Assembly: GCA_021154885.1 (NCBI GenBank)
Contig: JAJKHS010000080.1
Location: forward strand, 62,001 to 126,000
DNA: 64,000 nucleotides
Direction of reading: 5' to 3'
From: Thermoanaerobaculum sp.
GTDB lineage: Bacteria; Acidobacteriota; Thermoanaerobaculia; Multivoradales; UBA5704
The translations under genes were made by a program, and so were the position numbers. Below, one piece after another: positions 40,726-49,052 of the stretch. The notes under the pieces were generated by a model. The model did no database searches. It had not been told where the DNA came from and was given only the letters and a program-made list of their open reading frames with translations. The stretch's first letter is position 1; every line of letters starts with the position of its first letter.

Positions 40726-42006
40726 ATGCAAAGGAAAGGTCTCATCCCTCTTCTCGCCGCCGCCCTCCTCCTCGCCACGCCGGCTGTCTGGGCGGGCAAC
40801 GGCCACAATCTGCACGGCATCGGCGCCGTCAACAGCTCCATGGGAGGAGCCGGCGTGGCCCTTCCCATCGACACGCTGGGGAGCCTGCTGCTCAATCCCG
40901 CCCTGCTGGCGGGCATGGAGGGCAGCCACTTCGCCTTCAGCGCCGAGTACAACCAGGCCAAGAACGCCGTCGAGAGCACCGTCCAGACTCCCGTCGGCCC
41001 CTTCAGCGGCCGTACCAACGAGGCCGGCGACCGCGCCGTGATCCCGGCCTTCGGCTTCGTGCATCACGACCGGGGCTCGAACTTCGCCTATGGCACCGGC
41101 TTTCTGGGCCTCGCCGGCTTCGGCGCCGACTACCCGCAGGACTCCACCAACCCCATCCTCGCTCCCCAGCCCCGCGGCTTCGGCCGGGTGTTCTCCAACT
41201 ACCAGCTCCTGAAGGTCCCCACCGTCCTCTCCTGGCAACTCAGCGACGCCTTCTCCTTCGGCCTGTCGCTCAACGCCGCCTACGCCACCCTGACCGCCAA
41301 CCCGGCGGGTTTCGCCAGCCCCGACTGCTCGGGTCCCCAGGGGCCGTGCTTCGTCCCCAGCGTCAACGGCGACAGCGCCTGGGGCTACGGCCTGGGCGTC
41401 GGCATCCGCTACAAGCTCACCCCGACCTGGTCGCTGGGCGCCTCCTACAGCACCAAGACCAAGTTCCAGGAGTTCCAGTGGAACTCCGCGGTGGCCAATC
41501 CCAATCTGCCCACCTTCGGGACGGCGCGGAAGATCCGGCTCCACCTCGACATGCCGGCCCAGACCATCGTGGGGCTCGGCTGGACTCCCAACGACCGGCT
41601 GGCGGTGGCCCTCGACGGCAAGCTGATCAACTATGAGAAGACCGCCGGCTTCGGCGACGTCCTCGGCTTCAAGGACATCAAGGTGGGCGAGATCGGCCTG
41701 CAGTACAAGGTGACCGACCACCTTGCCGTGCGCGGCGGCTACAACAAGAGCCAGAACCCGATCCCGGACAACCGGACTTTCTTCACCATCGAGACGCCCG
41801 CCATCTTCAAGACCCACTACACAGGCGGCATCGGCTACAAGGTGAGCGACGTCCTCACCCTGGACGCGGCCTACTACCACGTCCAGGAGAACACGATCAC
41901 CGGCCCCATCTTCGGCCCCACCGGCCCGGTCCCCGGCGCTTCGGTGACCACCCGGATGGCGATGGATTCGGTGGTGGTGACCTTCAACTTCGGGTTGCGG
42001 CAGTAG
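40726..42006 (+). CDS. FadL/OmpP1/TodX family outer-membrane transport protein
   Basis: A 426-residue outer-membrane protein. Signal peptide 1-23 (PLLAAALLLATPAVWA), then the FadL-type start NGHNLHGIGAVNSSMGGAGV, where the N terminus plugs the barrel, and NPALLAGMEG. A 14-strand-type barrel follows with GIRYKLTPTWSLGASYSTK and a C-terminal VTFNFGLRQ. FadL proteins pass long-chain fatty acids or other hydrophobics across the outer membrane. AGGGAG lies 7 bp before the ATG. It fits with the acyl-CoA synthetase, FadJ and wax synthase in the window. Confidence 0.9.
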   Translation: MQRKGLIPLLAAALLLATPAVWAGNGHNLHGIGAVNSSMGGAGVALPIDTLGSLLLNPALLAGMEGSHFAFSAEYNQAKNAVESTVQTPVGPFSGRTNEAGDRAVIPAFGFVHHDRGSNFAYGTGFLGLAGFGADYPQDSTNPILAPQPRGFGRVFSNYQLLKVPTVLSWQLSDAFSFGLSLNAAYATLTANPAGFASPDCSGPQGPCFVPSVNGDSAWGYGLGVGIRYKLTPTWSLGASYSTKTKFQEFQWNSAVANPNLPTFGTARKIRLHLDMPAQTIVGLGWTPNDRLAVALDGKLINYEKTAGFGDVLGFKDIKVGEIGLQYKVTDHLAVRGGYNKSQNPIPDNRTFFTIETPAIFKTHYTGGIGYKVSDVLTLDAAYYHVQENTITGPIFGPTGPVPGASVTTRMAMDSVVVTFNFGLRQ

Positions 42007-42008
42007 CC

Positions 42009-42220
42009 TTCACCACCCCGGCCCTCCTCTCCCGTCCCTCGACGGGAGAGGAGGAAGACCCTCATCACCCCGGCCCTCTTCTCCCGCCTCCTCCCAACCC
42101 CCCTCACCGGGAGAAGAGGGAGAACAGCAAGAAGGCTCCAACCGGGTTCCCCTCTCCCGGGGAGGGGGGTGGCGAGGGGGCGGGAGAGGGGTAGGGGTGA
42201 GGGCTTCGGGGCGGGGGCGC
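42009..42220. repeat. Cluster of GC-rich hairpin repeats, includes probable terminator
   Basis: Three related units lie between convergent genes. The first is a perfect 13-bp stem (CCTCCTCTCCCGT, 42023-42035, with 42042-42054) and a 6-base loop. The second pairs CCCTCTTCTCCCG (42074-42086) with 42108-42120. The third is a looser CCCCTCTCCCG/CGGGAGAGGGG pair at about 42151-42215. Each unit carries a CACCCCGGCCCTC-like flank. They probably end both transcripts. Confidence 0.7.
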
Positions 42221-42234
42221 TCCCGAGACGGCCT

Positions 42235-43785
42235 CTACCACCCCAGCTCCCCCATCAACCCCGCGAAGACCTCGATCCCATCCCAGAGGTTCTGCAGCCG
42301 CAGGTTCTCGTTGATCCCGTGCTGGTTGTTGTCGTGGTTGACGATGGGGACCCCGATCACCGGCACCTTCAGGGTCTCGGTGAACAGGTACATCGGTACG
42401 CTGCCGCCCAGCATGGGGACCTGGACGGCGGAGCCGCCGACGGCGCGGTCCACCACCGCGGCCACGGCGCGAGAGACCGGGAGGCTCATGTCGGTGCGGG
42501 CCGCCGGGTAGTCCAGCGACCAGGCGACGCGGGCCACCTTGGGGTGGGTGCGCCGCGTCTCGCGGTCGGGCGCCTCGGCGACCAGGGTCCACCCTTCAGC
42601 GCGCAGGAAGGATTCGACCCGGTCCCGGACCTTCTGCGGCGTCTGGTCCGGCACCAGACGGAAGTCGATCGAGACCTGCGCCTCGGTGGGGATGGCGTTG
42701 GCCGCTCCCTCCCCCACCTCGGCCGAGCGCAGACCGCGGACGTTGAGCGCCGGCGCCATCAGCCGCTCCTGGAGACGGGCGCCGCTCCCCTCGGTCCGTC
42801 CCAGGGCGAGCTCGTCGCGCAGCCCCTCCTCGACCGGCGGCATGGCGGCGACGGCCCGCTTCTCCGCCGCCGTGAGCGGCCGGACGTCGTCGTGGAAGCC
42901 GGGGATCAGGATCTTCCCCTCCTCGTCCCGCAGGCTCGCCACGAGATGGGCCAGCGTCACCGCCGGGTTCGGTGCCCAGTTGCCGTAGTGGCCGCTGTGG
43001 AGGGGACGCAGCGGACCATAGACCGTCAGCTCGAGGCCGGCCACACCCCGGGCGCCGTAGTAGACCTGCATCCGCCGGGTGGGATGGACGGGGCCGTCGC
43101 AGAGGATCCAGGCGTCGGCTTTCAGGAGGTCGAGGTTCTGGCGCAGGATCTCCGTCAGGTGGGTCGAGCCCTGCTCCTCCTCTCCCTCCAGGAACAGCTT
43201 GAGGTTCACCGATGGCTGGATCCCGGAGGCCCGCAGGGCGTCCAGAGCCGTGAGGAGCGCCACGATGGGCGCCTTGTCGTCGCTCGCCGAGCGGGCGTAG
43301 ATCCGCCACTCAGGATTGAGCGGCCCCTGGACCTTCGCGAGGTCCACCTCCTTCACCCCCTCGCCCAGGGGGCCGGTGCGCACGACCGGCTTGAAGGGAC
43401 CGGAGAGCCACCCTTTCTGGCCCACGGGCTGGCCGTCGTAGTGGGCGTAGAACACGACCGTCCGCTTCGCCCCGGGGACCCGCAGGTCGCCGAGGACGGC
43501 CGGGGGCGTGCCGGGGGCCGCCGCGAGACGGCGCACCTCGAAGCCCCGGCGGCGGAGCATCTCGGTCAAGCGATCGGCGTTCTTCTCGACGTCGGCCACG
43601 CGGGTGGCGACGTTGGGCAGGGCGAGCAGGTCCGTGAGCTCGCCCACGATCTCCTTCTCGTGCGCGGCGCGGTACGCCCGCACCTTGCCGCGGACTCCGG
43701 CCGCGGGCTCCGCGGCACGGGCGGCGCCGGAGGAAAAGAGGACCGCCCCCGCGAGGATGGCCGCCGCCGATCTCCCTCTGGTCAT
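42235..43785 (-). CDS. M20-family metallopeptidase, secreted
   Basis: A 516-residue zinc peptidase. An N-terminal signal peptide (AAAILAGAVLFSSGAARA) sends it to the periplasm or outside. Metal and catalytic motifs of M20 are present: VVFYAHYDGQP, YARSASDDKAPIVALL, LFLEGEEEQGS and the late NHDNNQHGINENL. The dimerisation domain lies between (about 225-390). The family includes dipeptidases and carboxypeptidases; the substrate is not predictable. It starts 31 bp downstream of the tRNA-Pro gene. Confidence 0.92.
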   Translation of the reverse strand: MTRGRSAAAILAGAVLFSSGAARAAEPAAGVRGKVRAYRAAHEKEIVGELTDLLALPNVATRVADVEKNADRLTEMLRRRGFEVRRLAAAPGTPPAVLGDLRVPGAKRTVVFYAHYDGQPVGQKGWLSGPFKPVVRTGPLGEGVKEVDLAKVQGPLNPEWRIYARSASDDKAPIVALLTALDALRASGIQPSVNLKLFLEGEEEQGSTHLTEILRQNLDLLKADAWILCDGPVHPTRRMQVYYGARGVAGLELTVYGPLRPLHSGHYGNWAPNPAVTLAHLVASLRDEEGKILIPGFHDDVRPLTAAEKRAVAAMPPVEEGLRDELALGRTEGSGARLQERLMAPALNVRGLRSAEVGEGAANAIPTEAQVSIDFRLVPDQTPQKVRDRVESFLRAEGWTLVAEAPDRETRRTHPKVARVAWSLDYPAARTDMSLPVSRAVAAVVDRAVGGSAVQVPMLGGSVPMYLFTETLKVPVIGVPIVNHDNNQHGINENLRLQNLWDGIEVFAGLMGELGW

Positions 43786-43816
43786 CGTCGTGTGGGAGTC
43801 GTGTGGGAAAGGAAGA

Positions 43817-43893
43817 TGGTCGGGGCGAGAGGATTTGAACCTCCGGCCTCACGGTCCCGAACCGTGCGCTCTACCAAGCTGAGCTACGCCCCG
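43817..43893 (-). tRNA. tRNA-Pro (anticodon CGG), CCA encoded
   Basis: The minus strand folds as a full cloverleaf: acceptor CGGGGCG/CGCCCCG, D arm with TAGCTCAGC..GGTAGAGC, anticodon stem CACGG/CCGTG with loop TTCGGGA (anticodon CGG), variable AGGCC and T arm GGAGG-TTCAAAT-CCTCT. Discriminator A is followed by an encoded CCA (43819-43817). Confidence 0.97.
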
Positions 43894-44114
43894 ACATTTC
43901 TGCGGTCCTCCGCCCGCCGAGGCGAGCGCTACCCGAGGGGATCAACCGCGAGGACGGGGAGGATACCGCCGCCTCGCCCGCCAGTCAAGCGGCGCCTCGC
44001 CGACGTCTTCCGGCGGCTCGGCCGTGCCACGGCATGGGCCCGAACCCCCTCTGCAAACCCGCGCCGCTCTAGGGGTTGCAAGATTGGAGGTGCTTTTTCC
44101 GTTTTATACAGGGC

Positions 44115-45098
44115 ATGAGACACGACAAGACGCCACGGGAAGGCGGCGGGCCGGAGCACGACTCCGGCTACAAGCTGCTCTTCTCTCACCGACAGATGGT
44201 GCAGGACCTCTGCCGGGGATTCCTCCCCGAGCTAGGGGCGAGGTGTCTCGACTTCGCGACGCTGGAGCGGGCGGCGAGCAGCTTCGTCGACAACCGCTTC
44301 CGGGAGCGCCACGGCGACCTGGTCTGGCGGCTCGGCAGGCGGGACGAGCCGCGCCCCGTTTTCCTCCTCCTGGAGTTCCAGTCCACGCCCGACCCGATCA
44401 TGCCCTTGCGCCTGCTGGGCTACGTCAGCCTCCTCCTCCAGGACATGATCCGGAATGGCCGGCACAAGCCGTCGGACGAGCTGCCGGTCGTCCTCCCCGT
44501 GGTTCTCTACAATGGCCGGCTCGCCTGGCGGGCACCTCTCCAGGCGGCGGGCCTCTTCGGTGTCCTGCCCTCCGAGTTGAGGCGCTATGCCCCCGATCTC
44601 CACTATGTCCTCCTCGACGAGAAGGAGCTGGACCTGGAGCGTCCCGATCTCGCGGACAACCTCGCGGCGGCCATCTTCCGGATCGAGACCTGCGACGTGC
44701 AGGACTTTCGCCGGCTCCTGCACGAGATCCTGGACCTCGCGACCCGGGAGCAGGACATGGAGCTGCGCAGCAGCATCACGGCCTGGCTCCGAAGAAAGTG
44801 CCATCGGGTGCTTCCTGGGAGTATAATCACCCCTGGTCTGGAGGACGCCACCATGCTCGAAGAGTCGATCATTCGCTGGGAGAAAGAGTTCCTGCAGCAG
44901 GGGCGACGGGAGGGCGAACGGGAAGGCATGATCAAGGGTATGCGGCTTGTGCTGCTCGGCCTGCTCCGGCAGCGGTTTGGGCGGCTGCCTGCCAGGGTCC
45001 GGCAGAGCGTGGAGGCCATTCAGAGCGAGAGAGAGCTACAGCGAGTGGCGAGGCGCGTCCTCGAAGCGAAGTCGTTCGCCGAGTTGGGCTTGTCGTAG
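44115..45098 (+). CDS. Rpn-family recombination-promoting nuclease/putative transposase
   Basis: A 327-residue protein of the PD-(D/E)XK Rpn family. The core has DNRFRERHGDLVWRL and FLLLEFQSTPDP, giving the catalytic aspartate and the E-x-Q of the family, then VVLPVVLYNG. The Arg/Glu-rich helix near 265-280 (LQQGRREGEREGMIKGM) is typical of the C-terminal region. Rpn proteins are DNA nucleases linked to recombination or phage defence, and often inactive copies. The start may be ATG 44115 or a TTG at 44076; the ribosome site (AGGG) favours neither strongly. Confidence 0.88.
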   Translation: MRHDKTPREGGGPEHDSGYKLLFSHRQMVQDLCRGFLPELGARCLDFATLERAASSFVDNRFRERHGDLVWRLGRRDEPRPVFLLLEFQSTPDPIMPLRLLGYVSLLLQDMIRNGRHKPSDELPVVLPVVLYNGRLAWRAPLQAAGLFGVLPSELRRYAPDLHYVLLDEKELDLERPDLADNLAAAIFRIETCDVQDFRRLLHEILDLATREQDMELRSSITAWLRRKCHRVLPGSIITPGLEDATMLEESIIRWEKEFLQQGRREGEREGMIKGMRLVLLGLLRQRFGRLPARVRQSVEAIQSERELQRVARRVLEAKSFAELGLS

Positions 45099-45171
45099 AT
45101 CCCCGGATTCCGCACGGCGCTCGCGAGCTCTCCCCGGAAGCCCGCGAGCGCGATTCAGAAGGATCTCCCCT

Positions 45172-46443
45172 TCACATCCCGTTTCCCCGCCGCTCGCGGC
45201 GCAGGTACTCCGCGAACTGGCGGACGAGATCCACAGTCAGCTTCTCCTCTTCGCAGGCGCGCTGGAACATGAGGAGGGCGATGATGGCCTCCCGGTGGAC
45301 GTCCCGCGACTCGAAGATAGGCATCAGCTCGGCCGCCAGCCTCTTCAGGTCCTCGACGCAGCCCTCCTGGGCGTAGAGCAGGGCGAGGTCGAGAGAGACC
45401 AGGGCCGCGTCATAGCCCATGCGGCGCTCCAGGAAGTCGCGCTGGACCTCCCGGAAGGCTGCCTCGGCGGGTCCGAGTTGCGAAAGCCCCAGATGGATGA
45501 GCCCCTCAGCCCAGCGCAGACGGATGAGATCGAGAGGATGCGAGTTGTCCCGAAGGAAATCCCGTACTTCGGGAAGGAGTTGCTCCGCTTCGGCGATCCG
45601 ATTGGCTTGAACGAGGCAGCCCAGTAAATTGTAGCGGGCATAGGTGAAGAGCTGACGCTCGGTGGAACGGTCGATCTCCGCTGCCGCATTTCGAAGGAGA
45701 TCGATCGCCTGAGCCAAATCTCCGGTCTCCTCAACGATCTTGGCCTTCTTTAGGAAACACTTGCCGGCACCCTGAAGCTCTCCAGCCTCGCGGTAAAGAA
45801 CCAGAGCGTAGTCGATCAGCTCCAGAGCTTCGCCGAGCCGTCGCTGCGCTCGCCTCAATGAACTCTTTAAGCTCAGGATCTCGGCTTGGACTTCAATACT
45901 CCCGGTCCCGCTCAGGGCAAGACATCTCTCCGCCTTCACGAAGGCATCATCCGCGCTGCGCAGCTCTCCCAGGACCCGGCGAGCGTTGCCGAGATAGGCA
46001 AAACAGCGGGCGCGCAGGTCCATCACCCAGTTGGGGTCGTACGCAGTCCCGAGATGGCGGACGATCCGCAGGGCCAGGTTGGCCAGCTCGACGGCCTTGC
46101 CGGGATCGCTGAAGACCGCCTCCCGGCTCTTCTTGAGGAGGAGTTGGCAGAGGCCCCAGGCGTGCAGACCCTCATCCTCCTCCACGGTCCGGAGCTGCTC
46201 CGCGTACGGGCGCTCCGCCAGCCGGTCCCAGAGCTCCGGGGCTTCCCGGCCCTCCAGGACGACCACCACTTCGTCCCAGTGGCCAACTTCCTTCTGCAAG
46301 CGCGCGATCTCCTCGCGCCGCTCCCGGCAGACTGAACAGCGCGACAGGAAATGCGGGATCACCAGCCGGAGCATCTCCTCCTGCTCCAACCCTCCCGACA
46401 GCCACTTCGCCAAGGTCTCCAACGACAGATGCGCGTCTTCCAA
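45172..46443 (-). CDS. TPR protein with zinc-finger-like (anti-sigma-type) N terminus
   Basis: A 423-residue protein. The N terminus (HLSLETLAKWLSGGL then HFLSRCSVCRER) has the H-x(3)-C-x(2)-C layout of anti-sigma zinc domains. The remainder is helical repeats resembling TPRs (AYLGNARRVLGELRSADDAF, IDYALVLYREAGELQGAGKC). There is no membrane segment. Proteins of this shape are common in this kind of genome. It lies 116 bp downstream of a small secreted-peptide gene in the same direction, so the two may form one unit. Confidence 0.72.
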   Translation of the reverse strand: MEDAHLSLETLAKWLSGGLEQEEMLRLVIPHFLSRCSVCRERREEIARLQKEVGHWDEVVVVLEGREAPELWDRLAERPYAEQLRTVEEDEGLHAWGLCQLLLKKSREAVFSDPGKAVELANLALRIVRHLGTAYDPNWVMDLRARCFAYLGNARRVLGELRSADDAFVKAERCLALSGTGSIEVQAEILSLKSSLRRAQRRLGEALELIDYALVLYREAGELQGAGKCFLKKAKIVEETGDLAQAIDLLRNAAAEIDRSTERQLFTYARYNLLGCLVQANRIAEAEQLLPEVRDFLRDNSHPLDLIRLRWAEGLIHLGLSQLGPAEAAFREVQRDFLERRMGYDAALVSLDLALLYAQEGCVEDLKRLAAELMPIFESRDVHREAIIALLMFQRACEEEKLTVDLVRQFAEYLRRERRGNGM

Positions 46444-46559
46444 GCCAGCCTCCTGTCCATGAGATAAGATGCCTTCTCAAGCAACATAGTATCAGAACAG
46501 GTCTCTATCGTGACACTTTGAAGAAAAATGGGGCCGGATCGCTCCGGCCCCGGATCTCA

Positions 46560-46865
46560 CTAGGCGTGGCCGTCAGGATCGATCGTCACCCCCTCGTCCG
46601 TCAGGTCCGGGGGATTGGGATTGACCGTCGTGCCCTGTCCGTTCTTGGCGCCGTTGGGGTCGATCGACATCCCCTCTTCTTGGAAAATCCGCGTCCAGAG
46701 GCTCACCAGGAAGTGCTCTAGCCGGTCACCGACTCCGGCAACGTGGACAACCTTTGCGAGGGAGGGAGGGACCGTCTGGCCCTGGACAGGCGCGCCGGCG
46801 AAGGCCAGCAAGGCGATCAGGACCACGGCGACAACTCCAACGCGAAGAGTACGATACGAAGACAT
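46560..46865 (-). CDS. Small secreted protein, unknown
   Basis: A 101-residue protein with AGAGGAG before ATG 46865 and a clear signal peptide (VGVVAVVLIALLAFAGAPVQG). The mature part is short and acidic. Its C terminus has two similar segments (MSIDPNGAKNGQGTTVNPNP and VTIDPDG) rich in Asp, Pro and Gly, which could bind calcium. No family recognised. It precedes the TPR/zinc-finger-like gene. Confidence 0.6.
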   Translation of the reverse strand: MSSYRTLRVGVVAVVLIALLAFAGAPVQGQTVPPSLAKVVHVAGVGDRLEHFLVSLWTRIFQEEGMSIDPNGAKNGQGTTVNPNPPDLTDEGVTIDPDGHA

Positions 46866-47047
46866 GGAGACTCCTCTCGGGGCGGGTCTCGAGCGCAGCG
46901 GCATGCCGGCGGAGCCCATTCCCACAAGAGAAAGGTTGCTCCTAACGGAAAATCTGCGCCACCCGGGCCCCACCTACCCGTTGGCGTCGGGGCCGCCCCC
47001 GGCTCCATGCGATACAATGCGCGGCGCAACCGAAGCGGGAGGGTCCC

Positions 47048-48841
47048 ATGTCGGTCAGAACCTTGTCGGAGCTGTTCCTGAAGGCGGCGAGCTACAACAA
47101 GCCGGACTGCCTGCTCTCGAAGATCGGGGGTGGATTTCAGCCGATCTCGACGGCGGAGCTGGTGGACCGCGTGCGGCGGCTGTCGAAGGCCCTCGTGGAG
47201 CTGGGAGTGGCACCCGGCGACCGCGTGGCGCTGATGTCGGAGAACGGCCCGCACTGGCCGACGGTGGACTTCGCCACCCTCTGCATCGGCGCCGTGCTGG
47301 TGCCCATCTACCCCACGCTGCTGCCGGACCAGGCGGCCTACATCGCGAACAACTGCGGCGCCAAGGTAGTGGTGGCCGAGACGCCGGCCCACCTGAACGG
47401 GTTGCTGGAGCACGCGGCCGAACTGCCGGAGATCCAGCAGTTCGTCCTCATCAAGGGGGAGTCGAGCGACCCTCGGGTCGTCACGCTCGACGCGCTGATC
47501 GCCCGTGGCGGCGGTGTCGACGTGGACGAGTTCGAGCGGCGGGCCCGGGCCGTGAAGCCGGAGGACCTCGCCACCTTCATCTATACGAGCGGCACCACGG
47601 GGACGCCCAAAGGGGTCATGCTGACCCACGGCAATCTCGCCTCCAACGTCACCTCCGGCCTCTCGGTGCTGAACCTCGACGGCCGCTTCACGGCGCTCTC
47701 CTTCCTGCCGCTCTCCCACTCTTTCGAGCGCCTGGTGGACTACTGCTATTTCCTCACGGGGTGCACCATCGCCTACGCCGAGTCGGTGGCGGTGGTGGCG
47801 CAGAACCTCCAGGAGGTCAAGCCGCACGTCTTCGTCTCGGTGCCCCGGGTCTACGAGAAGCTCCTCGCCCGCATTCAGGAGAACGTGGCGCAGGCCTCGC
47901 CCATCCGCCAGCGGCTGTTCGCCTGGGCCGTGGGGCTCGGGCGCCAGGCGCTCCCCTACCGCCTCAAGCACCAGAGCCCGCCGGGCTGGCTCGGCGTCCA
48001 GCTCGGGCTGGCCGACAAGCTGGTGTTCAAGAAGATCCTCGAGCGGCTGGGCGGCCGCTTCGCCTTCGCCATCTCCGGCGGCGCGCCGCTGTCGCGCGAC
48101 CTCGCCGAGTTCTTCTGGGGCGCCGGCATCCCCATCTATGAAGGCTACGGCCTGTCCGAGACCTCGCCGGTGATCTCGGTCAACTCCCGCGACGCGGTCA
48201 AGATGGGCACGGTGGGCCGGCCGATCCCCGGCGTCGAGGTCCAGATCGCCGCCGACGGCGAGATCCTGGCCCGGGGGCCCAACATCATGAAGGGTTACTG
48301 GCACATGGAGAAGGAGACGGCGGAGGTCATCGACGCCGAGGGGTGGTTCCACACCGGCGACATCGGCGAGATCGACGCCGACGGCTTCCTGCGCATCACC
48401 GACCGCAAGAAGGAGCTGATCATCAACGCCTACGGCAAGAACGTGGCGCCGGCGCCGATCGAGAACGCGCTCAAGAACAGCCGCTACATCGGCCAGGCGG
48501 TGGTCATCGGCGACCGCCGGAAGTTCCTCTCGGCGCTGCTGGTGCCCGACTTCGACGCCCTCAAGGGGTGGGCCGAGAGACAGGGGCTCCCCGCGGCGAC
48601 GCCCGAGGCGCTGGCGGCCGACCCCAAGGTCCGGGAGCTCATCGGCCAGGAGGTGCAGGGGGTCAACGCCAACCTCGCCGGCTTCGAGAAGATCGTGGCC
48701 TGGGAGCTCCTGCCCAATGAGTTCACGCTGGAGACCGGCGAGCTGACGCCGACCCAGAAGGTCAAGCGCCGGGTGATCAATCAGAAGTACGGCGAGGTCA
48801 TCGACCGGCTCTACGCCGAGGCGGACAAGCACGGGGGGTAG
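47048..48841 (+). CDS. fadD: Long-chain fatty acid-CoA ligase (AMP-forming)
   Basis: A 597-residue adenylate-forming enzyme. The ATP-binding motif YTSGTTGTPKGV is at 179-190. Further motifs are FAISGGAPLSRDLAEFF, YEGYGLSETSPV, the hinge region WFHTGDIGEIDADGFL and ITDRKKELIINAYGKNVAP. The length and pattern match the FadD15/FACS subgroup. It activates fatty acids with CoA for beta-oxidation or storage lipid. A TACAAT box (47013-47018) and GGGAGG precede the ATG. FadJ is next downstream, after a repeat element. Confidence 0.94.
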   Translation: MSVRTLSELFLKAASYNKPDCLLSKIGGGFQPISTAELVDRVRRLSKALVELGVAPGDRVALMSENGPHWPTVDFATLCIGAVLVPIYPTLLPDQAAYIANNCGAKVVVAETPAHLNGLLEHAAELPEIQQFVLIKGESSDPRVVTLDALIARGGGVDVDEFERRARAVKPEDLATFIYTSGTTGTPKGVMLTHGNLASNVTSGLSVLNLDGRFTALSFLPLSHSFERLVDYCYFLTGCTIAYAESVAVVAQNLQEVKPHVFVSVPRVYEKLLARIQENVAQASPIRQRLFAWAVGLGRQALPYRLKHQSPPGWLGVQLGLADKLVFKKILERLGGRFAFAISGGAPLSRDLAEFFWGAGIPIYEGYGLSETSPVISVNSRDAVKMGTVGRPIPGVEVQIAADGEILARGPNIMKGYWHMEKETAEVIDAEGWFHTGDIGEIDADGFLRITDRKKELIINAYGKNVAPAPIENALKNSRYIGQAVVIGDRRKFLSALLVPDFDALKGWAERQGLPAATPEALAADPKVRELIGQEVQGVNANLAGFEKIVAWELLPNEFTLETGELTPTQKVKRRVINQKYGEVIDRLYAEADKHGG

Positions 48842-48847
48842 TGCCGG

Positions 48848-48998
48848 CCCCTCACCCCTGGCCCCTCTCCCACCGCCCTCCCCCCGACCGGGAGAGGGGA
48901 ACCCGGCTGAAGGGTTCTTGCCTTTCCCCCTCTTCTCCCGGTCGGGGGGAGGGCGGTGGGAGAAGAGGGTCGGGGTGATGAGGGTCTTGGGCGGGGGA
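48848..48998. repeat. Inverted-repeat hairpin element, copy A
   Basis: About 50-bp imperfect arms: the left starts CCCTCACCCCTGGCCCCTCT at 48848, and the right ends with its near reverse complement at 48984, followed by a shared TCTTGGGCGGGG tail. The loop holds AGGGTTCTTGCCTTT. A nearly identical copy lies at 57142-57290. It separates the acyl-CoA ligase gene from fadJ and probably acts as a terminator for the former. Confidence 0.8.
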
Positions 48999-49052
48999 AG
49001 TCCGGCAGGAGAAGTGGCCCGGAGCAATGGTGGCTTTCAAGGAGGTTTCACC

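Noticed and set aside
44115-45098. Insertion sequence
   Set aside because: Rpn proteins were once labelled transposases, but no inverted repeats or target duplications flank this gene.
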